From: CAZAMP01 sp964486455
GTDB taxonomy: Bacteria > Eisenbacteria > RBG-16-71-46 > CAZAMP01
DNA length: 64,000 bases
Reading direction: 5' to 3'
NCBI GenBank assembly: GCA_964486455.1
Contig: CAZAMP010000002.1
Coordinates: 124,001-188,000 of the forward strand
Below the pieces are notes generated by a model that saw only the letters and a program-made list of their open reading frames with translations, ran no database searches and was not told the origin of the DNA. A program made the translations under genes and the position numbers. Positions 23,795 to 32,918 of the stretch are shown piece after piece (position 1 is the first letter of the stretch; every line of letters starts with the position of its first letter).

Positions 23795-26700
23795 ATGTTG
23801 AATGCGATCATCACGTGGTCTCTGGACCACCGGTTTCTCGTCATCGCGTTGGTCCTCGCTCTCATGGCATCGGGGATCTACGCGCTCTTCCATCTCCCGG
23901 TCGACGCGTTTCCGGACACGACGCCCGTGCAGGTGCAGGTCAATACCGTCGCACCGGCGCTCTCGCCGCCCGAGATCGAGCAGCAGATCACCTTCGCCGT
24001 CGAGCAGGCGATCGCCGGGCTTCCGGACCTGGTCGAAGTTCGCTCGATTTCGAAGTTCGGCCTCTCCCAGGTCACCGTGACGTTCGAAGATAGGACCGAC
24101 ATCTACTTCGCCCGTCAGCTCGTCATGGAGCGCATGCAGACCGTGGAGATGCCGGATGGAATAGCGCGACCGGAGATGGGTCCCGTCGCCACCGGGCTCG
24201 GCGAGATCTACCACTACCTTGTCACCAGCCCGCGGCACACGCTCACCGAACTCACCACGCTTCACGACTGGGTCATCAAGCCTCGGCTCCAGTCCGTTCC
24301 CGGCGTCGCGGAGATCAACACCTGGGGCGGAAAGCGCAAGCAGTTTCATGTTCTCGCCGACCCCGCTCGTCTGGTGAAGCATGACTTCACCCTCGACGAC
24401 GTCCTCCGTGCCCTCGCCACGAACAATCTCAACGTGGGCGGCGGATACATCGTTCAGGCCGGCGAGCTTCACCTTGTGCAAGGCATCAGCCTCACGACCG
24501 ATCTCGAGGAGATCGGGAACATCGTCATCGCCGCGCAAGATGGCGTTCCGATTCGGGTCCGGGAGATTGGAGAGGTTGTCGAAGGTCACGAGATCCGCCG
24601 CGGTGCCGCAACGGCGAATGGGCAAGGCGAAGCCGTCTTGGGGCTCGGATTCATGTTGATGGGAGAGAACAGCCACGAGGTCTCATCCCGGCTCCGCGAG
24701 AGAATGCTCGAAATCCAGGGTTCGCTCCCCGAAGGCGTCGAGGTCAATCCCGTGTACGAGCGCACGGAGCTCGTCGACAAGGTCCTCGAAACCGTAAAGG
24801 AAAACCTCTTCACGGGGGCGCTGCTGGTCATCGCAGTGCTCTTCGCCTTCCTGGGCAATCTGCGCGCCGGGCTCATCGTCGCCGCGGCCATTCCGCTCTC
24901 CATGCTGTTCGCCGCCCAGGGGATGCTTCGTTTTGGAATCGCCGGTAGCCTGATGAGCCTGGGCGCGATCGACTTCGGTCTCATCGTGGACAGCTCGGTG
25001 ATCATGGTCGAGAACAGCGTGCGCCGTCTCGCCGCGGCGGGCCGTCGCGCATCCGTTCTCGAAACGGTGCGCGAGGCGGCCATTGAGGTGCGAAAGCCCA
25101 CGATGTACGGCGAGCTGATCATCGCGATTGTCTTTCTTCCGGTCCTGACCCTCGAAGGGATCGAAGGAAAGCTCTTCCGACCGATGGCGCTCACGTTGAT
25201 CTTCGCGCTTGCCGGCTCACTCCTGTTGTCGCTGACGCTGATGCCCGTTCTCGCGAGCCTCGTGCTCAAGGCGAAGCGGAAGCAGGCGGAGAACCGTTTC
25301 GTGCGTGCTATGAAGCGCGGCTACCGTCCAATCGTTCACTTCGCGGTACGCCGCCGCGGGGCGGTCCTGGCAGGAACTCTCGTTCTTCTCCTTGTGGGGG
25401 CTGTTCTGGCGACGGGGATCGGATCGGAGTTCATTCCGCGCCTCTCCGAAGGTGCCATCGCGATCAACATGGTGCGGCTCTCGGGTGTCTCCCTCGAAGA
25501 GTCGGTTCGCTACGGCACGCAGATCGAAAAGGTAATTCTCGAGAACTACCCGGACGAGGTGCGCGACGTGTGGGTTCGCACCGGCACTGCCGAGGTGGCC
25601 ACGGATCCGATGGGGATCGAGCTGTCCGATGCGTACGTCACGCTACGGCCGCGCGGCGAGTGGACGCGTGCCCGAACACAGGATGATCTGGTCGATCTCA
25701 TGAGCGAGGAGCTATCCGGATTCCCGGGGATGCGACTCATCTTCACACAACCCATCGAGATGCGAATCAACGAGATGATCGCGGGCATTCGCACGGACGT
25801 TGGCGTCAAGATCTTCGGCGATGACCTCGAGGTCTTGAAGGTTCTCGCCACGCAGGTGGGGGAGATCCTCAGCGGCATTCCAGGCAGCGCCGACGTCATC
25901 GTCGAGCAGATCACCGGGCAGCCGGTGCTTCAGGTGCGCGTCAACCAGGACGCGATCGCGCGTCACGGGGTTTCGGCCCGGCACGTGCTCGAGCTCGTGG
26001 AAGCCGTCGGCGGGGTGACCGTCGGCGAAGTGCGGGAGGATCAACGGCGTTTCGATCTCGTCATTCGTCTTCCGCAGCAGTACCGACGCGACCCTGATGC
26101 CGTCAGGAGAATTCTCGTACCGACCGCGTCCGGCGGACGGATCCCGCTCGAGCAGTTGGCTGACATCGAGCAGATCGAGGGTCCCTCGACGATCACGCGC
26201 GAGTGGCAGCGGCGGCGGATCCTGGTCCAGTGCAACGTGAGGGGGCGCGACGTCGGTGGTTTCGTCGAGGAGACACGACGGCGGGTCGCCGAGGAGATCA
26301 CGCTTCCCCAGGACTACTTTGCGGCAATCGGCGGACAGTTCGAGCACATGGAACGAGCGCGGATGCGGCTGGCGATCGTTGTCCCGCTGGCGCTCCTGCT
26401 GGTGCTCTTTCTCCTCTACTCGAGCATGGGTTCCATCCGCGATACGCTGATCATCTTCACCGGTGCCCCGTTCGCCGCGCTCGGCGGGATCGTCGCCCTA
26501 TGGGTCCGCGGGATGCCGTTCACCGTGTCGGCGGGGGTCGGGTTCGTCGCCGTCTCCGGAGTCGCCATGCTGGGCGGCTTGGTCTTGGTCTCGACGATCA
26601 AGCGCGTGCTGCAGGGTGGCGCCACGCTCGAAGACGCCATCGAGGAGAGTGCGCTCACGCGGCTTCGACCTATCCTCATGACCACGCTGGTGGCGGCGCT

Positions 26701-26872
26701 GGGCTTCGTGCCGATGGCGGTGAATACCGGTGTGGGGGCGGAGGTCCAGCGGCCGCTTGCCACGGTCGTGATCGGAGGAGTCCTTACCGCGAACGTTCTG
26801 ACACTGATCGTTCTTCCGGCGATCTACCGGATCTTCGGGCGATCGGCTCGCGACGTCGCAGAGGCTCGGTAG
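23795..26872 (+). CDS. czcA: CzcA-type heavy-metal RND efflux pump
   Basis: A 1025-residue inner-membrane RND transporter of the heavy-metal efflux subfamily: 12 transmembrane helices with two large periplasmic loops, opening ITWSLDHRFLVIALV and VDAFPDTTPVQVQVNT. TM4 carries Asp393, Asp399 and Glu406 in GAIDFGLIVDSSVIMVEN. This is the D-x5-D-x6-E spacing of the essential residues of CzcA (Asp402/Asp408/Glu415), not the pattern of the copper/silver pump CusA. The substrate is therefore probably a divalent ion such as Zn, Co, Ni or Cd. It is the last gene of the four-gene operon, 12 bp after czcB. A weak hairpin CCGAG-CTGAAA-CTCGG follows at 26890-26905. Confidence 0.93.
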   Translation: MLNAIITWSLDHRFLVIALVLALMASGIYALFHLPVDAFPDTTPVQVQVNTVAPALSPPEIEQQITFAVEQAIAGLPDLVEVRSISKFGLSQVTVTFEDRTDIYFARQLVMERMQTVEMPDGIARPEMGPVATGLGEIYHYLVTSPRHTLTELTTLHDWVIKPRLQSVPGVAEINTWGGKRKQFHVLADPARLVKHDFTLDDVLRALATNNLNVGGGYIVQAGELHLVQGISLTTDLEEIGNIVIAAQDGVPIRVREIGEVVEGHEIRRGAATANGQGEAVLGLGFMLMGENSHEVSSRLRERMLEIQGSLPEGVEVNPVYERTELVDKVLETVKENLFTGALLVIAVLFAFLGNLRAGLIVAAAIPLSMLFAAQGMLRFGIAGSLMSLGAIDFGLIVDSSVIMVENSVRRLAAAGRRASVLETVREAAIEVRKPTMYGELIIAIVFLPVLTLEGIEGKLFRPMALTLIFALAGSLLLSLTLMPVLASLVLKAKRKQAENRFVRAMKRGYRPIVHFAVRRRGAVLAGTLVLLLVGAVLATGIGSEFIPRLSEGAIAINMVRLSGVSLEESVRYGTQIEKVILENYPDEVRDVWVRTGTAEVATDPMGIELSDAYVTLRPRGEWTRARTQDDLVDLMSEELSGFPGMRLIFTQPIEMRINEMIAGIRTDVGVKIFGDDLEVLKVLATQVGEILSGIPGSADVIVEQITGQPVLQVRVNQDAIARHGVSARHVLELVEAVGGVTVGEVREDQRRFDLVIRLPQQYRRDPDAVRRILVPTASGGRIPLEQLADIEQIEGPSTITREWQRRRILVQCNVRGRDVGGFVEETRRRVAEEITLPQDYFAAIGGQFEHMERARMRLAIVVPLALLLVLFLLYSSMGSIRDTLIIFTGAPFAALGGIVALWVRGMPFTVSAGVGFVAVSGVAMLGGLVLVSTIKRVLQGGATLEDAIEESALTRLRPILMTTLVAALGFVPMAVNTGVGAEVQRPLATVVIGGVLTANVLTLIVLPAIYRIFGRSARDVAEAR

Positions 26873-27020
26873 GATGAGCAGCTGAGTTCCCGAGCTGAAA
26901 CTCGGCGATTGTTTTCGTGTCCGCCTCACCGGTCGGATTGCGTTGTTGAGAGTGACGGTGGTTGCGCCCCACCGGCCATCCATTTGCGCATCGGACAGCA
27001 CAACGACCGAGGAGGGACAC

Positions 27021-27752
27021 GTGCACATATCGCCAATGATCATGGTGTTGCTTGCCGGAGCGGTTCTCGAAGGGAATCCGCCCGCGGCGGTGTTGCATTC
27101 GGCCGAATCGACGGGAGTGATCTCCGCGGCTCGGACCTCGTTCTATTGTCAGACGCCGTTCGTGGGCACCTCGATCAATGCGTCGACCGGCTATGGAAGC
27201 GAGCTGGCCGATGACATTCCGCACTACCTGGACGGAATGGGCTTCAACGAGATCACACTCTGGATCGCGGAGTGGCAGATCTCCGATCCTCAGGACTGGA
27301 TCGATCCGGACGGCGTGCGCATTCGGATCTACGATGACGTTTGTCCGCCGCTTCTCGATCCCGTTCAGCTCTTCGACGTCGCATGGTCGGAAATCACGAC
27401 GACGCTTACCTATAGCGGTGGCCCTTGGGTCATCTACGAAGCAGTGATTCCACTGCCGGAAGCAGTCACAATTACCACCGCGACGTCGATCGGGATCCAG
27501 GTGATCAACTCCTGGGGCGATGGCTTTCCGTGGGTGGGCGTGATGGCGCTCTACACCGAGGACAGCTATGGGTGTCCGGCGTTCCTCTCGGACCCGACTC
27601 ACGGCGCGCCGCGATGGACGAGGATCGATCAGCAGACCGGCACGCAGTTCGACATCGCATACTGTCTCGACATGCAGACGGTCGGCATTCCGCCGGAGGA
27701 GACACCGGTGAGGGCGACCAGCTGGGGGCGGGTGAAGGGCTACTATCGCTAG
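27021..27752 (+). CDS. Exported protein of unknown function with C-terminal TSWG..K.YYR tail
   Basis: A 243-residue protein. GTG 27021 is chosen because AGGAGG lies 5 bases upstream; it gives a signal peptide (ISPMIMVLLAGAVLEG). The body is beta-rich with a jelly-roll-like style (TLWIAEWQISDPQDW, VRIRIYDDVCPPLL, VIYEAVIPLPEAVTI, SIGIQVINSWGDG). It ends in PVRATSWGRVKGYYR. The same tail pattern ends the protein at 52612 (ETSWGQLKSYY), although the bodies differ. I do not recognise the family and do not assign a function. A shared tail on two exported proteins suggests a sorting or anchoring signal. Confidence 0.6.
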   Translation: MHISPMIMVLLAGAVLEGNPPAAVLHSAESTGVISAARTSFYCQTPFVGTSINASTGYGSELADDIPHYLDGMGFNEITLWIAEWQISDPQDWIDPDGVRIRIYDDVCPPLLDPVQLFDVAWSEITTTLTYSGGPWVIYEAVIPLPEAVTITTATSIGIQVINSWGDGFPWVGVMALYTEDSYGCPAFLSDPTHGAPRWTRIDQQTGTQFDIAYCLDMQTVGIPPEETPVRATSWGRVKGYYR

Positions 27753-27759
27753 CATTCAA

Positions 27760-27784
27760 CGCGGCGGGGCCGTCCCTCGCCGCG
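27760..27784 (+). terminator. GC-rich hairpin after the TSWG-tail gene
   Basis: CGCGGCG (27760-27766) pairs with CGCCGCG (27778-27784). Inside it GGG and CCC pair around CCGT with one bulged T. It lies 8 bases after the stop and lacks a T-run. Confidence 0.45.
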
Positions 27785-28001
27785 ACGTGAATCACGCTTA
27801 CCAACCGCATGCAAATCCTCTAGTATGCGGGCTCGATTCTCCCGCGAGGAACCCGGATATCAGAGCTTCGTGGACTCGGGCCGGCCACTGCGGACGCCGA
27901 GATCTCCTCGCGCGAGGGAACCGTGCCAGGTGAGGATCGCCTCATCATTTTCACTGTCGACCGCACCGGGTGCGGTGGTCGCCGAACCCGGGAGATGCTC
28001 G

Positions 28002-29009
28002 ATGACGTCGAGGCAGAGTCCGGACCGTTCGCGAGACATAGACAAGTCCTGGCGGGACGCAGTTGCCGCCTATGAGCAGCCTGATCTCCGCCGAAGCCTC
28101 TGGCAGATTGCCAATTCGTTTCTACCGTACTTTGCGCTCTGGTGGTTGATGATCGAGAGCCTCTCGGTGTCCTACTGGCTCACCCTTGCCATGGCGCCGT
28201 TGGCCGCCGGTTTTCTCATCCGCGTCTTCATCATCTCTCATGACTGCGGTCACGGGGCGTTCTTTCGCTCCCGCACCACGAGCGACATCGTGGGTGCGAT
28301 CGCGGCCGTGCTGGCGTTCACGCCGTACGGAAGCTGGACCTATCAGCACAAGGTGCACCATGCCTCCTCTGGTGATCTCGACCGCCGCGATGTCGGAGAT
28401 GTGTGGACGCTTACCGTGGTCGAGTACGGTGAGGCTCCGTGGTGGACGCGCGCGGTCTATCGCTTCTACAGGTTTCCGCTCGTCATGTTTGTCTTGGGAC
28501 CTATCTTCCAGTTCTTCATCGCGAATCGCTTCTACCGCTCCGCCACCACCGCGATCGAACGCCGAAGCGTTCTGCGTACGAACATTGCGCTGGCCGCCAT
28601 CATCGCCGCGGCGTCACTCACGATCGGGTTCAAGGCGTACGTGATGGTTCAGGTTCCCATCATGATCGTGGCGGGCGTCGGAGGCGTGTGGCTCTTCTAC
28701 GTGCAGCATCAGTTCGAAGGCGTCTACTGGGAGCGCCACGAGAAGTGGGACTACGTGGCGCAGGCACTCGAGGGCAGCTCCTACTACAAGCTCCCGAAGC
28801 TGCTTCAATGGTTCTCCGGAAACATCGGCTTTCATCATGTCCACCATCTGAGTCCCCGCGTTCCGAACTACAATCTGGAGCGATGCCATCGCGGGCAGCC
28901 GCTCTTCCGGAACGTCACGCAGCTCACGATGAGGACGGCGCTCCGATCTTTGAGACTACGTCTCTGGGATGAAGACCGGCGCGAGATGGTGGGATTCCGG
29001 AGCGACTGA
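28002..29009 (+). CDS. Membrane fatty acid desaturase
   Basis: A 335-residue integral membrane desaturase that would introduce a double bond into acyl lipids using a di-iron centre. The three histidine boxes are HDCGH, HKVHH and HHVHH (the last within GFHHVHHLSPRVPNYNL). Four to five hydrophobic helices lie around ALWWLMIESLSVSYWLTLAM, IVGAIAAVLAF, LVMFVLGPIFQFF and IALAAIIAAASLTIGF. ATG 28002 has GGGAG 7 bases upstream; extending to 27825 adds 59 non-conserved residues. The pattern resembles bacterial delta-12/delta-9 acyl-lipid desaturases; regiospecificity cannot be read. Confidence 0.9.
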   Translation: MTSRQSPDRSRDIDKSWRDAVAAYEQPDLRRSLWQIANSFLPYFALWWLMIESLSVSYWLTLAMAPLAAGFLIRVFIISHDCGHGAFFRSRTTSDIVGAIAAVLAFTPYGSWTYQHKVHHASSGDLDRRDVGDVWTLTVVEYGEAPWWTRAVYRFYRFPLVMFVLGPIFQFFIANRFYRSATTAIERRSVLRTNIALAAIIAAASLTIGFKAYVMVQVPIMIVAGVGGVWLFYVQHQFEGVYWERHEKWDYVAQALEGSSYYKLPKLLQWFSGNIGFHHVHHLSPRVPNYNLERCHRGQPLFRNVTQLTMRTALRSLRLRLWDEDRREMVGFRSD

Positions 29010-29181
29010 AGAATCGGACCGACCGGGGGAGACGTAGACGGGAGGATCGGCGGTCCCTGCGCACGTCCAGAATCCGCAATGGCGGCCTCGGGCGCAATGG
29101 TCTATGATCTCCCCAGCGGTTCGATGAGGCTCTTGTTACGGCATTTCATGAGACGGTGACACGCTCGGAGGTTCAGGCGTC

Positions 29182-30438
29182 ATGCGAGCTGGCGGTCGGA
29201 ATCTGCTCCTTCTAGTTGTCGCAACAGCTATTCTCACCTCGGGTGTCTTCGCGTCAGATCCCCATTCCTGGGACATCATGACCTTCAACATCTTCTGGGG
29301 CGGACAGGACCACGATCCGGCTTATGGACGCGACCACGAGTGGCTGGAGCTGATCAAGGGTCGGAATCCCGACGTCATTCTGATCCAGGAAGCGAACGCC
29401 TGGCTTCCGGCCGAAGAAGACCATCTCGCGGCCTATGTCGACTCCCTCAACAATGCGTTTCCGGACGATCCACCCTTCAGCGGTTTCATCGGGGAGGCGG
29501 GGAAGGGCTTTCATGTCGTTATCATCAGCCGAATCCCGATCGTGGCGTTCGAGACCTTCCGGGTGGTGGATGTTGGCCTCGAAGTCGTTCACATCTTTCA
29601 TGTGTTCACACACGTCACCTTGGATCTCTGGGGAACGCCCGGCCACGTCGTGAACGTGCACTTCAAGCCCGGCTGGTACTCTCGTGAAGACCGCGAGAAA
29701 GAAGCGCGCGCGCTTCTGGCGATCCTGGACGGCCTGCCCGTTGGGGAGCCCGTCTGGATCGGAGGCGACTTCAACAGCTACTCGCCCGTTGATGTCGCCG
29801 AGGGGAGTCCGACTCCGCCGGACTACGCGGGGGGCGCTCCGCCGGCGGAGATCGCTGGCTGGGAACCGATGGGGTATCTCCTCGAGCGAGGCTACACGGA
29901 CGCGTTTCGGACCTGGCATCCGCTGGAGTTCGGGTACACCAAGGAGACGGCCGCCTTCCTTCCGAACACCAATGGGCCGATCGAGCGGGTGGATTTTTTG
30001 CTCCGATCCCCGGATGAAGGGTGGTACCTGACGTTCGCCGAGGTCGCGGCCGACAGCTTGGGTCATATCGCTTCGGATCACTACGCGGTGCTGGCCCGCT
30101 ACGTTGACGAGCCGCCGCTCGCCGTGGAGCCGGACATCGCCACGCCGGGTCCATACGACCTTCGGTTGTGGCCGAATCCGGCAGTCGGCGCGAGCCACAT
30201 TTCATATGCGCTTCCCCGTTCAGGTCGAGTGCGGCTGCGGATCTATGGTTCGGATGGGCGACTAATCCGAAGCCTCGTGGACGGGCGTCAGGAAGCAGGC
30301 AGCCACGCGCTCGATTGGGACGGGACCGACAGAGCGGGGCGGCCGCTGCCGGAAGGAGTCTATTTCGTAAATCTGGACGATCAGCACAATCGGAAGACCC
30401 GTCGCATCATCAAAGTAGGCATGGGGACATCTCGATAG
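29182..30438 (+). CDS. Exported endonuclease/exonuclease/phosphatase-family protein with FlgD-like tail
   Basis: A 418-residue protein with a signal peptide (LLLLVVATAILTSGVFA). Residues 28-315 follow the EEP fold (DNase I / inositol phosphatase / sphingomyelinase): DIMTFNIFWGG, NPDVILIQEANAW, HVVIISRIPIV, VWIGGDFNSYSP and the final SLGHIASDHYAVLARY, which contain the metal-binding Asn/Glu, GDFN and SDH residues. Residues 335-415 are a FlgD-type Ig domain (LWPNPAVGASHISYAL, DWDGTDRAGRPLPEGVYFV). It probably acts outside the cell on nucleic acid or a phosphodiester lipid; the substrate is undecided. Confidence 0.85.
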   Translation: MRAGGRNLLLLVVATAILTSGVFASDPHSWDIMTFNIFWGGQDHDPAYGRDHEWLELIKGRNPDVILIQEANAWLPAEEDHLAAYVDSLNNAFPDDPPFSGFIGEAGKGFHVVIISRIPIVAFETFRVVDVGLEVVHIFHVFTHVTLDLWGTPGHVVNVHFKPGWYSREDREKEARALLAILDGLPVGEPVWIGGDFNSYSPVDVAEGSPTPPDYAGGAPPAEIAGWEPMGYLLERGYTDAFRTWHPLEFGYTKETAAFLPNTNGPIERVDFLLRSPDEGWYLTFAEVAADSLGHIASDHYAVLARYVDEPPLAVEPDIATPGPYDLRLWPNPAVGASHISYALPRSGRVRLRIYGSDGRLIRSLVDGRQEAGSHALDWDGTDRAGRPLPEGVYFVNLDDQHNRKTRRIIKVGMGTSR

Positions 30439-30656
30439 CCTGACCATCGGGCGCGGGCCGCCGGCCGCGCCGGTAGATCGACATCTGACCACCGCGACCC
30501 TTTGCCTTCGCTTCCCACATCTCTTCCGATCGTAGTGATCTCCTCACCAATGACAGACGTGACCTTCACATCCGACCGCGATCGCTGAGAGCGAACGCAC
30601 ACTGATCTGGTTGTGAGGCATTCGGGGTAGAGCACGTTCCGAATGTGGAGGCGATC

Positions 30657-32873
30657 ATGAGAAGGATCTTGCTCGTCGCTTGCCTTGTCTTGCCCGTCAT
30701 CGGTGCGGGAGCCAACGCGGCCGATACGTTGCGCGTGGCGATTTCGACGGTCGACACACTGGGTGTGCCGATACCGACACGTGTTCAGGTCATCGATTCG
30801 TTCGGCGCAACCCAACCCGGGGAACCGAACGACAGTTTGCTCAGTCACGGCAGCCTGGGCGGCTACTTCTACTCCCCGGGCTTGGTCGGGCTGGACGTTC
30901 CCCAAGGTATGACGCTGATCACGGCCGGCCGCGGATTCGAGTGGAGCGCGTCGCAGACCGCCGTAGATGTCCAGCGGGACACCCTCATCACGGTCGTTCT
31001 CACGAAGCCGTTTGACATGCGTTCCCGGGGCTGGATCTGCGGTGACACGCACGCACACACGGCTCACTGGCCGTCCGACTACACGATCGCTCCCGCCGAT
31101 GCCCATCTCATCGCCCGGGCCGAAGATCTCGCGATCATGTGGTGCCTGGATCAGGAGCTCGAGTTCACCGGCGGGCCCCACGAGGTGAGCGACGATGAAG
31201 CGGTTCTGTACTATTCCACCGAGTGGCGGAATCAGGCGTACGGCCATGTCTCGTTGCTGGGGTTGAAAGAGGACATGGGCACCGGGTGCTGTCAGGCTCC
31301 CCATCCCGCCGTGCCCACGCTCTCCGATCTCCATGACGATTGGGCACCCGTCGCCGGAGAAGGGATCGTGCTCTCTCACCCACATTCGACGGATGACTTC
31401 TTCGGGGATGACGGCTGGCCCGCCTGGGGACTCGGGCGCGAGCTTCCCGTGTTGGCGGCGAGCGGGCGTTTAGGCGCTCTGGATCTTCTGGCCTACACGA
31501 ACGTGCCGGACATCCACGTCGTGGATTGGTACGGCCTCCTCAATACCGGGTTGAATGTGCCGATATCCGCCGGAACCGACGCCATCATGAACATGTACTG
31601 GTCCCGTCCACCGGGAGGGTATCGCGTCTATGTGAAGACGTCCGGGGCGCTCGACGTCACCGAATGGGTGGAAGCGCTCAAAGGCTGTCGGTCTTTCGTC
31701 AGCAACTATCCACTCATCCCCGAGTTCTCCGTGAACGGCTTCTTCGCAGGGGACACGCTGATAGCCGCCGGACCGCAGATTGATCTGGATGTGGCGTTTC
31801 GCGTGGAGTGCACGCTTCCGCTGAACTGGGCGGGGATCGTAGTAAACGGAGCGGTCGCCGAGTCCTTTCCGCTGGAAGACGTCGGTGACGGCACGATCGC
31901 CGACGTCATGGCGGCCGTTCAGATCACGCAGAGCGCGTGGATCGCGGTCAAGGTGTGGGGAACGACCGACCATCCTCACGCGGTCAATCCCACCCTCCTC
32001 GCGCACTCGGCGCCCGTATACGTTCACCTCGACAGCATGCCGGTTTCCCGAACGCTTGATGCCGGAAGGATGCTCGACTGGATCGCCGATCTCGAGACGT
32101 TCGTGGAGAACCGGGGCAACTGGGATTCCGATGAAGATCGCACCCGCGTTCTCGGGCAGTTCGACGAGGGCGCCCTCCATTACCGGTCGCTTTTCGTGAT
32201 CCCGCCCGGCGCGTTCGAGTTGATCCAGCCCGCCGACGGGGACAGCGCCGACGTGGGCGGGTGGGTATTCTTCGACTGGTCCGACGCGTCGGACCCCGAG
32301 TCGGGCGATCACGTCACGTATCATCTCTCCATTTCGCCGGACTCGGCGTTCACGCCCGGAATGCAAGGCGCACTCGAGTATCTCTTGGACGAGAGTGAGA
32401 AGCGTGTGTGGGGTGTGCTCTTCGAACCGGGGGAGATCTACTGGTGGAGGGTCCTGGCGAAGGATCGCGGGGGAAACCAGGTGTCATCCACGCCGGACAA
32501 TTGCTGGTTCAGATTGTACGGCACGCCCTCGGTGGCGGACGGTCCCGAATCATCCAAAGAGCTGCGGCTGGCGGTCTGGCCCAACCCGGCGTCGGGATCG
32601 CTCCTGTTTCGGGTCGACGGCGAGCCGAGCGGTCCCCTCCGAGTCGAGGTCTTCGACGTCCACGGTCGACGGCTCGCGGAGAGTTCACGTCCCGGCGACC
32701 GGGGAGCCGCGATCCGGTGGTCCGGAGCCGACACCTTCGTGTGGAACGGCCGCGACGGACAGGGGAGGCCCGCCCCGAGCGGACGGTATTGGGTAACGGT
32801 TTCAACGGAGGATGGTCGATCGGGTGGGTACGTCGACCGGCGCGTCATCGCGTCCGCAACGCTGATCCGTTGA
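30657..32873 (+). CDS. Exported CehA/McbA-like PHP-domain metallohydrolase with FlgD-like tail
   Basis: A 738-residue protein with a signal peptide (ILLVACLVLPVIGAGANA). ATG 30657 has GGAGG 5 bases upstream. After an N-terminal beta domain, residues ~120-400 are PHP-like: GWICGDTHAHTAHWPSDY supplies HxH metal ligands, and later GIVLSHPHSTDD and SAGTDAIMN supply others. This resembles the CehA/McbA family, known from carbaryl-hydrolysing enzymes but mostly of unknown substrate. A segment around 540-610 (IQPADGDSADVGGWVFFDW) looks like a fibronectin/Ig module, and the C-terminus has a FlgD-type domain (VWPNPASGSLLFRV, VFDVHGRRLAES, WNGRDGQGRPAPSGRYWV). It is the third consecutive exported enzyme or desaturase gene in this block. 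Confidence 0.8.
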   Translation: MRRILLVACLVLPVIGAGANAADTLRVAISTVDTLGVPIPTRVQVIDSFGATQPGEPNDSLLSHGSLGGYFYSPGLVGLDVPQGMTLITAGRGFEWSASQTAVDVQRDTLITVVLTKPFDMRSRGWICGDTHAHTAHWPSDYTIAPADAHLIARAEDLAIMWCLDQELEFTGGPHEVSDDEAVLYYSTEWRNQAYGHVSLLGLKEDMGTGCCQAPHPAVPTLSDLHDDWAPVAGEGIVLSHPHSTDDFFGDDGWPAWGLGRELPVLAASGRLGALDLLAYTNVPDIHVVDWYGLLNTGLNVPISAGTDAIMNMYWSRPPGGYRVYVKTSGALDVTEWVEALKGCRSFVSNYPLIPEFSVNGFFAGDTLIAAGPQIDLDVAFRVECTLPLNWAGIVVNGAVAESFPLEDVGDGTIADVMAAVQITQSAWIAVKVWGTTDHPHAVNPTLLAHSAPVYVHLDSMPVSRTLDAGRMLDWIADLETFVENRGNWDSDEDRTRVLGQFDEGALHYRSLFVIPPGAFELIQPADGDSADVGGWVFFDWSDASDPESGDHVTYHLSISPDSAFTPGMQGALEYLLDESEKRVWGVLFEPGEIYWWRVLAKDRGGNQVSSTPDNCWFRLYGTPSVADGPESSKELRLAVWPNPASGSLLFRVDGEPSGPLRVEVFDVHGRRLAESSRPGDRGAAIRWSGADTFVWNGRDGQGRPAPSGRYWVTVSTEDGRSGGYVDRRVIASATLIR

Positions 32874-32918
32874 GGATGGACCGGCTTCTGCGGTGGCGTG
32901 AAGTGACCGATTCGTCGG

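Noticed and set aside
23795..26872. Copper/silver pump CusA
   Set aside because: TM4 has the CzcA-type D-x5-D-x6-E triad, not the CusA pattern.
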